Part shown: piece by piece, positions 47,361 to 58,789 of the stretch
How positions within the stretch are numbered: position 1 is the first letter of the stretch
Layout: every line of letters begins with the position of its first letter
Origin: Dipteris shenzhenensis
Lineage: Eukaryota; Polypodiophyta; Polypodiopsida; Gleicheniales
NCBI GenBank assembly: GCA_047967505.1
Contig: CM106539.1
Reading direction: 5' to 3' (one strand)
Length of the DNA: 64,000 nt
Program-made: the position numbers and the translations under genes
Notes under the pieces: model-generated
Databases searched by the model: none
What the model was told of the DNA's origin: nothing
Seen by the model: the letters and a program-made list of their open reading frames with translations, nothing else

Positions 47361-48880
47361 AAAACAGATAGAAATTTGAGAAGCACTCTGGGCACTTGGC
47401 GCACTCAATTAACCCCCGTATGTTGTTTGTTAGTGTATAGGCCACAAGTGGCGTGTCCCTAGTAGTCGACAATGTGTGTGTGTGGGGGAGAAAAATTTTG
47501 ATGGAAATTCCACTCATCACCTTAACTAGGTTGGGGTACGTAGCCTTTTCATCGTCACTACTAGCTCGAAATTGAATATGAATCCTAGCATTTTATGAAA
47601 TTTTTAAGGGGAAAAAAATGAGTAAAAAAATGGACATGAGACAGGACACAGGGTCCATTAAGACCCGATCCTTCCTGCAAATGTTAGGGGTGGTGATTTA
47701 TTATTGACTTGGCAATATTGTTTGTGCGCTTTGGTAGTTGAAGGCCAATAAATACATGAGCTCACCAGAGCTCATAACTGATCCTCATTGCAGTATAAAC
47801 AATATTGTCACATGGACTATAATCATATGAACAAAGGTGTCGATATCTTTTGATCTTGCATCCAGGTTGGATTTGCTTGATCCCTCACATCGAGAACATG
47901 GATCAAAAGAGATAATGTTGTAAGAATTTAGATTGAAAAAGAATGGATAGAAAATTAAAAATATTTGTATGATAATATATAATATATAATTATTATAACC
48001 ACACATAGTGTGGGCGGGGAGGTGGCGTGCTTCCTTCCCCAAAGAGTTATAATCCAAGGGAACGGGCTCTTCCCTATGCACCGAGAATATAAACGCTAAG
48101 AATATAGTGTCGAGAATAAGTCTCGTGAATGGATGAGATACTAGCATATTACCTGAATGTCAATACTACAGGTAAAATCACCGCGAGCGATTGCCAATAC
48201 TTTCTTTGGTCTAGCTTTGCAGCAACACACTGGAACTGTCAAGGTGAGAAAGTAGTTTGGGGCTAGCTCTCCGAATCTTCACCTGTCCAGAGTACTAAAG
48301 AAACATGATGAAAGAGCCAAACATTTCACATTTTAATATACCTAAGTTACAAACATCGGCAAACTGTGCGGGGCCCACACCAACTCAGTTGACCAACCAC
48401 CCAAGAGACTTACCCTTATAGAGCTTAGATAATTTATGCACATGTCCACTAGATCAAGGCATAGGAACCTTAGCATGAGTGACATCATGAAAACCGACGA
48501 TCACACGCCAACTGTTATTATCCGCTTCTTACATGCTAGTAATAGGGTGAAAGTTGGCAAAGAAGTCATAATGGTGGAGAGAGGAAGAGTTGGGACCCGA
48601 GACTTGAATCTATTGGAAGGACGTCAAAGCAGTGTCCATTATCATTTGCAACCTATTCCTCATCTTCAGCAAGTTTCTAAAGGGCTTGTCTACCTGTTGC
48701 ACTCGCTTGCCTTTATAAGCTTATGAGACTCAGTGTAAATATTTGCAGAGTCTCTCAATCATTTGCAGCTGCATGGATTTTCTTGCTCATAGTCCGGTTT
48801 TGTGACCAAGTAGCTTGACATGTCAGCACTTTACCTATGAATATGCTCTCCCCTCTCGATCCGTCTCAACCATTGTATCA
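47361..48880. other. Intergenic, nothing assignable
   Basis: AT-rich DNA with a short TG run at 47469-47484 and a TATAAT-rich stretch near 47965-47995. No coding region, terminal repeat or RNA gene is recognisable. Confidence 0.4.
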
Positions 48881-48919
48881 ACCTCCATTTGTTGCATGTA
48901 TATACAGTTTTCTTTCGCC

Positions 48920-49275
48920 TTCACAACAAGACAAAGCACCTACAGACACGCACACAGATGCATTTACTCAACTAAAAAAAAAACTTATGGGTGCATCTAT
49001 TTGCACGTCTATTTGCGTGTCTAGAGACCCGCATTTAACGATGCATCTATATAGTAGACAAATGCGTGTATAGACATGCATATAGATGCATAAATAGATG
49101 CTCTACTAGAAAATTTAAAAAATAGACAGACGCATCATTAAATGCATGTATAGACGCATTTATAAACGGTCTTATAGACGCTTTTATAGACGCACAAATA
49201 GACGCTCCTCGAACAGACAGACGCGTATATAGACGTGTTTATAGACGGTTTGATAGACACGCTACATAATATTTT
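48920..49275. repeat. TAGACGC subterminal-type array, copy 1
   Basis: Many copies of TAGACGC / GCGTCTA and one-base variants (TAGATGC, TAGACAC) occur at 10-20 bp intervals. A closely similar block in the same orientation lies at 50760-51135, including CACAACAAGACAAAGCACC at its start and the segment AGATGCATAAATAGATGCTC. Such arrays usually mark transposase-binding ends of a DNA transposon. Confidence 0.7.
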
Positions 49276-49659
49276 TTAAATTTTGTGTGCTTGAACAGAA
49301 TGCTGTGTATGTTGTGTATGCTATGTAGTTACAAGAATCCCATTTCCACATTATGTAATTCAATTCTTATAGCCAACTGCATTTTAATTAGCACTCTTGC
49401 AAGCACGTCTATAGCCAACAATTACAATTCCAAATAAAACATTACAACTCTAAAACATTTCGTTCACAAGGCATTAATTGATAGAACATTGCACAAGAAA
49501 ATTGAAAGCTCAAAAAGTGCTTGTATGTACATATAGCACGAAGCTAAGCCACGTCCTATGGCTTCAAGTACCAAAAATAAGAGGAGTGTATATACAAGAG
49601 ACACGAAGCCAAGCCAGTGGTTTTAAGTACAAAAAAGAGTAGCTATAGTAACTCCTACG

Positions 49660-50380
49660 ACTAATCTAAGTTCTCCACGTCCTCGCTCCCTTCTATGCTC
49701 CCTTCTGCACCTCCTTCCTCGTCTTCTTGTGCAAGGGCCTGTAAACAAGGGACAACATATATCAATGTATGAAAAATCAAATCTTTACTTATAATATTGA
49801 TATTATATAATTACTTTCAAATGCCTCGGGGGATGCTTCAATAGCCCAGATATACTGCTCCTTAGTAATCAACCCGTCATTATAGAAGTGCTTCCATGTA
49901 TCTCCTCTGCGATGGTGGCAGTGGTAGGCTGTGTTGACAGGAGTAGGGTATCTATCCACGATATCAAGCTGCAAGATGACATAATTTGCAGAGGGGTTAG
50001 TATAAAGAAAGTAGACACAGTTTTAGACGTGCTCTCAGACGCATCCATAGACACGCTCCAAGAGACAGACTATTCCAAAAAGTCAAAAAGGACATGCGCC
50101 CGACACAAAAGGGCAACACTGATACCAAAAACATTTGTTTCTTGGATATGACAAAGGACTAATCCAAAGAGAGCAACTTTCAAAGAAGATCAATCGTAAA
50201 GAGACTTACCTTGGATAGAGATATGGAAGCTTCTTGTCCTTCTTCTCTTTCTTCTCTTCCTTGTTCACCCTCTTCTCCTGTGTGCTTGGAGATGATTGTG
50301 TAAGCCTGGAAGTAAGTGTAGGTGCCTAGAGATAAGTGTCGAAAATGTGGATCTATTAATAGCAATGCAAGCAAGCCGCG
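49660..50380 (-). pseudogene. Degenerate transposon gene with acidic tail
   Basis: Minus-strand fragments include a glutamate/glycine-rich segment (about 50220-50290), DIVDRYPTPVN near 49960, HRRGDTWKHFYNDGL and an exon end IWAIEASPEAFES. After a probable intron the last piece is ALAQEDEEGGAEG to SEDVENLD with a stop at about 49660. The short acidic last exon recalls the acidic tail of the TNPA-like gene at 61.9-63.5 kb. The gene sits between two TAGACGC arrays. No catalytic motif is identified. Confidence 0.35.
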
Positions 50381-50399
50381 CGAAGCTTAAGGTATGTGA

Positions 50400-51135
50400 A
50401 GAAAAGCAAAGCAAGCGCGCTAAAAGTAGATTTAAAAAACGCGTCTATAAGTGCATCTAATGGTGCATCTATACACACGTCTAAATACACATGTAATTGC
50501 ACGTCTAAATACATAGAGTAGACATAGTTTTAGACGCGCCTACAGACAAGCACCACAGAATAGACAGACGCAGTTTTAGACATGCCTTTAGATGCGCCAT
50601 AGAGTTTTAAGATTAAATATTTGAAGAAAAGTACATTTTTTGGGTTGTTTATTTGTAGGATGTCTTCGTCTTCAACAAGTAGCTCCAATGAGGATGAATC
50701 CCTCCGTATCCACCATTGCGAAATGTGGTTGGAGCAAAAAATCAAATATATGTGTGATCGATGTCGAGGAAACATGTATCATCACAACAAGACAAAGCAC
50801 CCACAGACATGCACATAGACGCGTTTACTGAGCTTTAAAAAAATCTTACGGGCACGTCTATCTGCACGTCTATTTCTGCATCTAAAGACCCGCATCTAAC
50901 AACGCGTCTACATAGCATACAGATGCACGTATAGATGCATATCTAGACGCATAAATAGACGCTCTACTAAAAAATTTAAAAACAGACAGATGCATCGTTA
51001 AACACGTGTATACACGCATTTATAAACGTTTTTATAGACGCGTTTATAGACGCACAAATAAACACTTCTCAAATAGATAGACGTGTATATAGATGCGTTT
51101 ATAGACGCACTGATAGATGTGCTATATATAATAAA
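50400..51135. repeat. TAGACGC subterminal-type array, copy 2
   Basis: Begins as a sparse array (50430-50600), is interrupted by about 150 bp of other sequence, and continues at 50810-51130 as a near copy of 48920-49275. Just after it, GCAAGACAATACAATTTGC repeats a motif found at 49972 (GCAAGATGACATAATTTGC), so the duplication extends into the adjoining gene. Confidence 0.7.
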
Positions 51136-51239
51136 GTTGCAAGACAATACAATTTGCGAAGGAATTAGTACAAAGAAACCACCTCCTAATAAACTACATA
51201 AGTAATATAATTTGAGATCGATACTTACAAATTGGGCCT

Positions 51240-52939
51240 CCCATGAATCAACACCCCCTGCTCCAAAATGCATGCTTCCATATTGCTCCAAAGATATTCC
51301 TAGGTCCATACATTATAAAAAAAAAACTATGGAAGTCCTGCAAAAAGTGGGAGTCTCTTGCTTACCATGATGGAGAATTTGCTACTGGCAGGTTGGGAGG
51401 TCACGAGGAGGTCACCTTGTGCAGGATGGGATATTTATTTGAGGATCTCCTCAGAAAAGGCAACTCCACAAATATTATTGAAAATAAGCATTTCATGGCT
51501 TTTTTCAGCTTCAAGCAGATCTAACCACAGGCTATGAAAAAGAGATAGACCACAAGGACACCGATGACATGGATGATTACCTTGAAGATCATAATGTCCT
51601 AGTTGATGATGATGAAAAGATGGACTTACATGACCCGTTCAGAGAGAGGTTGGTGGATGAAGACAAACATGATGATGCCTTCTTTGATAATTATGGCTCG
51701 CAGGGTTATGAAAAAAGGCCACTACGACAATACTTAGTGGTATGAGCTCTCTATTTCTCAACTAAATACAATTTTTTAAATAAGATTTAAATTTAAAGAT
51801 AATGAATCTTATCTCTCATATTTGTTTACAGGCAATAGAGGGAGAAGAAATGGATGAAGTCAATACGGAGGTACTCCCTTCTACTTCAACAATGCAACCA
51901 CCTCTAAATTTGATTGAAGAATCAAATTTAGCTGCATTGGATAAAATGGAGAGCTCATTTGAAGTTAGGATCGTTTTGAAACGAGAACCTCAGTATTTGA
52001 GCTTTGGTAGAGAGGAGGTTTCAATCCTCTCCAATCCTTTAAAAGAGGTTAATGATAATGTTATCTTGGCCATTCTTAGGTAACGTTTGTTTATTTGTTC
52101 CTACTTCAATGAGCTAACATTTGTTTATTTATTCATAGTGTAGTTATGTATCAGTTTCCTAGTGCAGAATGCAAATCAATTCTATGAGCTAATGTTTGTT
52201 TATTTCTTGGTGCAGTGTAGTTATTTTTCAGCTTCCTAGTGCAGTACAGCATCATGTCTACATGCTCGATGCTCTCCTTTTTTCTATTCTTAGCTCTCCT
52301 TAAAAGACTATAGAAGATGTTTGTACCTGGTTAAGCCCTTTGAATTTAGATGGGATGCGAGTCATCTTAATGCCTTATCATGAGGTATAAGTATCAACTC
52401 TAACCTTATTTTTACTATTTCTTTGGCAAGTTTGTGTAAAACAATAATCATTTTTATTCTGGTCATGTAGCTCACATTGGAGTCTGATCTTCTGGGACCT
52501 TGAACTTAACCGTTTATGGTTTGTGAATTCAATGGAAGGCTGTCATGCCAACTCCCCAAGGTAATTATTCTCTTAATATTTTTGATACTTTCTTATTTTG
52601 TATCTTATGATCATGACATATTAATATATTTAATATGTCATGATGGACAGTGCTGCATATCGGCTAGTATCTGCTGTCAGAACAACCACGGAGCAACAAG
52701 ATCAAGTAGAATTCAAAAGACATCTGCCAATGGAGCAAAAAGATGGACACAGCTGTGGGAGGAGAGTTGCCTACAATTGCATGTTGTTTCTTAGAGAGAT
52801 TTTTTATTTGGAGTTACCAATCAAAATGGAATCATATACAGAAGCCGATCTGCTAGCATTTCGGGCTGAGAGTATTCAGCGTCTAATTACTACCATTGGA
52901 AAACAACCTGAAAATATGAGTACATTGCAGCATGTATAA
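51240..52939 (+). pseudogene. Transposon-borne Ulp1-like (C48) cysteine protease relic
   Basis: Upstream pieces are an acidic segment (51540-51740, DDMDDYLEDHNVLVDDDEK) and an exon ending NDNVILAILR. The protease core follows: QLPSAVQHHVYMLD, WLSPLNLDGMRVILMPYHE, HWSLIFWDLELNRLWFVNS with the catalytic His codon at 52475-52477, then an intron from GTAATTATTC (about 52561), then KRHLPMEQKDGHSCGRRVAYNC with the catalytic Cys at 52754-52756. The residue where C48 proteases have Asp (DS) is Asn (AAT, 52526-52528). The frame before HW does not join cleanly to MPYHE. Ulp1-like genes are carried by several plant DNA transposon groups; which one is undecided. Confidence 0.65.
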
Positions 52940-52974
52940 AACCTTATCTTTATACTTGTATGCTTGTTCAAGCC

Positions 52975-53226
52975 TTTAATTGGGATGTGTAAATCTCATA
53001 ACTTTTTTATATTTTCCTCCAAGAGGAGAAGAGACTGAGTCTAATGAAAGCATGCTATCTTTATGCTTCTATGATTATTTAAACCTTTATTTTTATTTGG
53101 GATGTGTAAATCTCATAACTTTTTAAAATTTTCCTCCAAGAGGAGGAGAGACTCACTCTAATGAAAGCATGTATGAAACCTTACTTTTTAAATTTTTGCT
53201 CCAAGCAGAGGAGAGACTCACTCTAA
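52975..53226. repeat. Short tandem repeat hit by CACTA-II
   Basis: Three imperfect units with GGGATGTGTAAATCTCATAAC and CTCCAAGAGGAGRAGAGACT followed by CTAATGAAAGCATG, at about 52981, 53099 and (partial) 53190. The third unit is interrupted after CACTCTAA by the CACTA-II terminus. Confidence 0.85.
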
Positions 53227-53317
53227 CACTACTACACACGCATCCTATTGCGACATTTACGTACCGACGATTAGCGCCCGCTTAGCGTTAATCGTCGGTA
53301 TAAAAATCGGGTTTCGT

Positions 53318-53465
53318 AAATCGTCGCTATATAGTGACTTTTGCGAAAAGTTGCTATATAGCGACATTAGTAAAAGTCGCTATATAGCGACTTTTAAAAG
53401 TCGCTATATAGCAACTTTTAAAAGTCGCTATATAGCGACACTGAGACAAAATATTATAGCGACGT
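53318..53465. repeat. CACTA-II left subterminal palindromes
   Basis: Six copies of the GTCGCTATATAGCGAC type, some with one substitution, spaced 20-30 bp. Confidence 0.9.
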
Positions 53466-53635
53466 TTTACAGAGATGTTTTTTTTTTTTTTAGGCCTTAA
53501 AAATTATTTTTTTCCAATGACAAAATTTTTTAAATTTTCATACATGTTTGAGCTCATAGAGAATTAAAAAATGAGAGCATGTACATCAAGCCTTTGAAGC
53601 TCATATATTCATGTCCAAGTTTGAGATGAGAAAAA

Positions 53636-56600
53636 TCAAATAAGAGCATTTACATCAACTGTTTCATCTTGAGCCAAGTCTAAGGTGCCAAGCAAGTCTA
53701 TCTCCAACTCTATACTGAGTTGATCTCCTATATCATCATCGTACTCTAGTATCGTACGTTCACCTAAAAGTATTTGATCATCTTCTTCAATAAAGCTTAA
53801 GTGTGGTGATTGATCTTGATGATTGTTGTCTTCCTCGTCAATATCGTGATCTCCATCCTCCTCCCGTGCGATGTCATTATGCGCATCTTCCTCTTGCCTC
53901 ATATGGTGATCTACATCTTCTTCGCTAGATTCATCAATTGGATCCGGCATTGGTAGTGGCATCTCCATATCCACATCTCGATCTTCAAAAATGTGCATAC
54001 TTCGTGGTGCAACTTGGATCACGTACCACCATCTTGGATCAGAACGATCCGGATGAAAAACCACCTATATTGAAGATGAAAAATCACGTGCCAAATGTCG
54101 TCAATTATATATATATCAATGGACTTTAAAAACGAAAGCTTCGACTAATTAAATCATTAGTATGCACCTGCTCACAGTGCTCGGGAAGAACAAAAGTATC
54201 ACTTTCATCGGTCCAATGTTTGGTGGAGTCTATTGCAAAGAGACCGCTACTATCTTTTCTCACTGTCGCATGGGGACCGTTGTAAGTAGTTCTAAACCAT
54301 TTTACATCAAGAATGAAAATAGTAAATCATCTGAAATCAATTTCATAGATGTCGCGTATGATTCCACACAATAATCCAACTGTGAGGAGAGAAGATTGGT
54401 ATCCGAAGCACTTGCTCGGCTATCTTGTGTGAAGTTAGCCATGACTCCACAATCATACATGACTCTCTTTGAATCGATGCGTTCCACGCGAAAATGTCGT
54501 CCATATGACCATAATGCACTGTACTTTTTGTACTGTAAAAGAGCATCATTAAAACAATGAAGATGCACCTATTTTATAGCATATATTGCCACAAATAATT
54601 ACTTAATTACGTCAAGAGATAAGAAACTTACATGCACCATACATCCAGATGATAACTCCCGCTCGCGCTCGTTTATTGTCTCTCCATCACATTCGGCTTT
54701 ACGTACAGCTAGTTGTAGCCAATCAAGTGACATGTGAGTAGGGAGAAGAGCCAGATCTCATGGATATGATTGTGATCGCCTGTACATTACTCTGAATCTC
54801 GTCCTTGCATTTATTCTTTCTGCTTTGGCCACTTCATATCTCTCAATCCACTTCTGCATCTCAAGGCTATTGAGGATACAAAACTTATTGAATTTCTCCA
54901 TTTGCTCTTCGCTCATCTTTCTTTCAATCCCTTTTCCTTGGGGGACCTCGCCAATGATGCGATCATCATCCTTGTTGTGCCAAGCTTGCGGCATATCAGG
55001 ATCCGTGGATGCAAGAAACTCTGTGATATACACTAATGGCTCTTGCACAAGCCATCCCTCTGCCATGCTTGCTTCTGGTCTTGCTCTTTATCTTACAAAC
55101 CCCTTTAAAGTTTTCATAAACCGCTCGAGAAAAAACATCCATCGATTATGAACGGTACCTGCTATAGCCACCTCATCAACTATGTGCACAAGCAAGTGGA
55201 CTTGAATTGTCATAATGCTTGAGGGAAAGTGCTTCTCAAGCAAGCATACGGCTTCGATGGATTCCACCCTAGCCTTCTCGATGCTCGATATAGAGATCTC
55301 TTTTTGAGATATCCACCTATTTCACATGTCCATGCATATGTAAGATATTTGAGATATCCACCTATTTCACATGTCCATGAAGAAAATACATAATGCGAAT
55401 TGATAGTAAGCATACCTCACAATACCACAGATCTTGAATATAGCATTTCTAACATCTTCTTGTAAGCACCCTTTTATTGTAATTGGAAGGATGAACTATC
55501 AAAGCAACAATGAAATCATGTCAACAATATAACATAATAATAATTACGCTAATGCATCACTATTATCGGTACACTAATTCTACTTAGAATACCTATAAAA
55601 CCTTGTGCCAATCATGGGACTTGAGGCCACTAAGCTTATTGTCCTTTGAAAATGCTCCTTTCAAGCAACGCGTGTACCCTGTCGGTGTTTGAAAAGAGGC
55701 AATGTCTGCCTTGATCGCTGCCTCCTCCCTCGTAGAGAGGATCCACGTTGCTTTTGGGAGGACAACTTTTCCTGAAGCATGCACTTGGGGCCACAAACGA
55801 GACATCCTATTCATAGCACGCAAGTCTTCTCGCACTCCTCTCAAGTCCTTGGAACCAACCAAGTGTGCCCAAATGGTAGCCCCCACATTCTTAAAGATAT
55901 GCATGGGATCCAAGAGATGATTGATTTGTAACTGACCCCAATAAGGAAGCTCGTGAAAGATCGATAGCCTCTTCATACCAGGAGGAGGTTCCTCTCCATT
56001 CTCCCTCCAAGCTTGAATCCAATCACTTGCTTTCAAATATGATGGTGGTGGATCAAGCTGACCTCCACGTGTGAGATGGTCGAGCGGAAGGTATCGAGCA
56101 TGACCTTCATAAACATTTTTCCTCATATGTTTGGAGTAGCGTGCAAGCGATTTCAGAGCGGGTCCACAAACAGGACAAGCATGGTACCCACTTATAACAA
56201 GTCCTGCACGAGAGCATGAATATGTTAGTACAAGACATGCATGCAAAAGAGAGTAAAAAAAGCATAATCCCTCATTGTACATGTAAAGACATAACCACGT
56301 ACCTGTGCACTCTCCATATCCTGGGTAGTCATGCATGGTCCACATCAAGATACCCCTGACCAAAATATCATTGGTATGCCTAGGAGCTCTGGAAATATCA
56401 AAGACCTGCACTCCTCTCCATAATATCTGTAACTCCTCTATCAAAGGTGCCATGTACACGTCCATGTTTTTTGCCTTGTACTTTCCTGGCACAAGTAGTG
56501 CAAGCATGAGGTGTCCCTTTTTTATTGTTAGCCATGGTGGGATATTGTAATTCACCATGACTATGGGCCATGTCGACCAAGATGTCGTGCGTAACCCGAA

Positions 56601-57697
56601 AGGATTCACGCCGTCCATGGCTAGCCCAAGATGTAAGTTGTGTGGCTCTCTCGCAAAGTCCGGCCACTGATTATCTATGTGCTTCCAAGCTGCACAATCT
56701 GTGGGAATCCTCAATGTGTGATCAATGGACCGATGAGATGCATGCCATGTCATCAACTCCGCTATGGATTTGCATCGAAACATGTGTTGTATTCTTGCAA
56801 TGATGGGAAAGTGTCTTAAGACCTTTACCCGTATCCTCTCACCCTGCAAGTCATCTCTATATCGTTATTCCCCACACTTTGGACAACTAGCCAAATCTCC
56901 ATGCTCACGACGAAAGAGAATACAATCATTATGGCAAGCATGGATGGTATCATAATCCATACCCACCATTGTTAGCATCTTTTTCGCTTCATCTCTTGAT
57001 GCGGGCATGGTATTTGGTGCAGGCAACATCTTTTGGAGCAACCTATGACAAAGACACTATCCAAATGATGATTCTCAAAACAAACAATATTCAAATAATG
57101 AGTCAAATTAATGCAAGGGCTAACCTCATTAAGGCCGAGACACTTGTATCCGACCACCCATACTATACTTGTAGATTCAAGATTGAGAGACAAGCACATA
57201 GTTTAGACATCCTAGCACCCTCGTACAATTGTGTTGATTGCAACTCTCGCATTTTCACCTCAGACTCTGACATCACATGTACGTGGGATGTAGTGCCCCT
57301 AAAAATGGAATCCATCATGTCGACCATACCCTCGTCGTCATCCGGGAGACTATAGTCTTGTTGAAAGTGAGAAGGTATATGTGTACCCTCGTCACCCTCC
57401 TCATCCTGTCATAAGCTCATTCGTGTAAATAGAAGATCTTCTATTTCCGGGTATACAATAAGATTGCGAACTTAAATAGCTTTGACTTATCGATGATCCA
57501 TCAACATGTGCAACACCAACGGGGGGTACTGGTTCCGGCTCCTCCCCATACATCTGCAAGTGGCGCATGATAATACGACGTTGATGTCGTACTTCTCGCT
57601 TGCAATGAGTGCAATGACAATATAACCTCTCCGTAAGCCACTTCGTGCTCCCGGGCGTTGGCGCATCATCGGATGAGCTTCCACTCGTCCCTTCCAT
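53636..57697 (-). pseudogene. tnp2 transposase of CACTA-II, inactivated by few stops
   Basis: Best-preserved tnp2 copy, homologous to En/Spm TNPD. ATG at 57697 (MEGTSGSSSDDAPTPGSTKW), then a Cys/His segment YCHCTHCKREVRH. An acidic stretch and SILNLQV follow; there a TAG at 57163-57165 replaces the AAG seen in CACTA-I. After CPKCGE a TAA at 56865-56867 replaces CAA. From 56849 to about 56310 the tnp2 core is open (MDGVNPFGLRTTSWSTWPIV, IPPWLTIKKGHLMLALLVPG, WTMHDYPGYGECTG). An intron (about 56308-56205) precedes GYHACPVCG, LLDPMHIFKNVGATIW and TGYTRCLKGAFSKDNKLSG. The DUF4218 part (HIVDEVAIAGTVHNRWMFFLERFM) covers 55.4-54.8 kb and the DUF4216 part 54.6-54.2 kb. A last exon with an acidic tail ends at 53636. 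Confidence 0.92.
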
Positions 57698-57929
57698 CTA
57701 CACTTATAAAACCACAACATAAGCATGAAGAGGAGATTTTGACAATTATGAGCATAGCATGTTTAATTTGAGCTTCTCTTGAGGCCATATAAAAAGAATG
57801 ACATCACTATATAGTAAGGATTGAAACAAAAAATCCTATATAGTAAGGCTATATAGTAAGAGGAGATATTGACAATTATAAGCATAGCATGTTTGAGCTT
57901 CACTGGAGGCCATACAAAAAAATAAACAG

Positions 57930-58072
57930 TAAGCGTCGCTATATAGCGACGCTCTGTTCCGTCGCTATATAGCGACGTTTTTAATTTAAAACGTCGCTAT
58001 ATAGTGACGCTTTAAATTAAAAACGTCGCTATATAGCGACGAAACAGCGTCGCTATATAGCGACGCTGTGGG
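57930..58072. promoter_or_regulatory. CACTA-II central palindrome cluster, divergent promoter
   Basis: Five near-perfect copies of GTCGCTATATAGCGAC in 140 bp, between the divergent starts of tnp2 (minus, 57697) and the TNPA-like gene (plus). The AT-rich TTTAATTTAAAA between copies and the complementary halves give the cluster an overall dyad. An autoregulatory role is inferred from motif sharing with the element ends. Confidence 0.65.
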
Positions 58073-58625
58073 TTAAAACCCGAAACGTCGAAACGTGCGC
58101 GGCGTTTTGCTCAAGCCATTCCTAATCTCTCAAGTAAGCAACCCAAAATCTCCTCCCACCTATTTTCGACGACCTCCCATCTATTCCAAGCAACCTCCCA
58201 CTCTATTTTCCACTCCTCACCCTTCTCCTACCTCTTGTACTTCCTCTCTCTCCTTTTTCCCTCTTTGGTTTCCAGAAAGAAAGTTCTTCAAGAGGTGAGT
58301 TTATTTCAACAATGTAGGTTGTTTGTTTGTTAGCTTTGGTTTTGTGAGTGTTTCTACTTATATTGCTAAAGTTGTAAACTAGTTTTCATGCTTGATTTGA
58401 AAGGATTGAAACAAAAAACGAGATTTCAAGAAAGAAAGAAAGAAAACTCACCTCTTCTTCCCGTATTTCTCTTCCTTCTCTTTCTCCTTGTCTCCTCAAT
58501 GTCCTCCTTTCCTTGTCTCCTCAATCTTCTCTTTCCTTGTCTCCTTTCAAGAAGTTGCTTTTGTGATCTCCTCTTTCCACTAACATCTTATTTGAAAAAA
58601 TGGGTTGTTTTCTCTCTTTTGTAGG

Positions 58626-58707
58626 GCCAGTCCACTACACCGAGCGGGACATACTCTCTCTTTTGTGGGGCCAGTCCACTACACCGAGCGGGACATACTT
58701 TTACAGG
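58626..58707 (+). other. Conserved leader exon of the CACTA-II TNPA-like gene, duplicated
   Basis: GGGCCAGTCCACTACACCGAG follows TTTTGTAG and ends at TTTTACAG before GTAAGTGC. Within it, the unit from TCTCTCTTTTGT through GGGACATACT is present twice (58611-58656 and 58657-58699), whereas CACTA-I has one. In the second unit the acceptor AG has become GG (TTTTGTGG), so the first acceptor is probably used. Confidence 0.5.
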
Positions 58708-58758
58708 TAAGTGCTTCCTCTTCTTTCCGTTTAATATTTTTGTTATTTGCATTGGCCT

Positions 58759-58780
58759 GCAGCTAGCGCTAGCTGCAGTG
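58759..58780. repeat. Perfect 22-bp palindrome
   Basis: Centred on AGCGCT, with PstI-like CTGCAG at each end. CACTA-I has a related but broken version (GCAGCTAGTGCC..GCGCTAGCTGC, about 32240-32268). It marks the border between the conserved leader and the satellite in both copies. Confidence 0.85.
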
Positions 58781-58789
58781 ATGGGCGTA

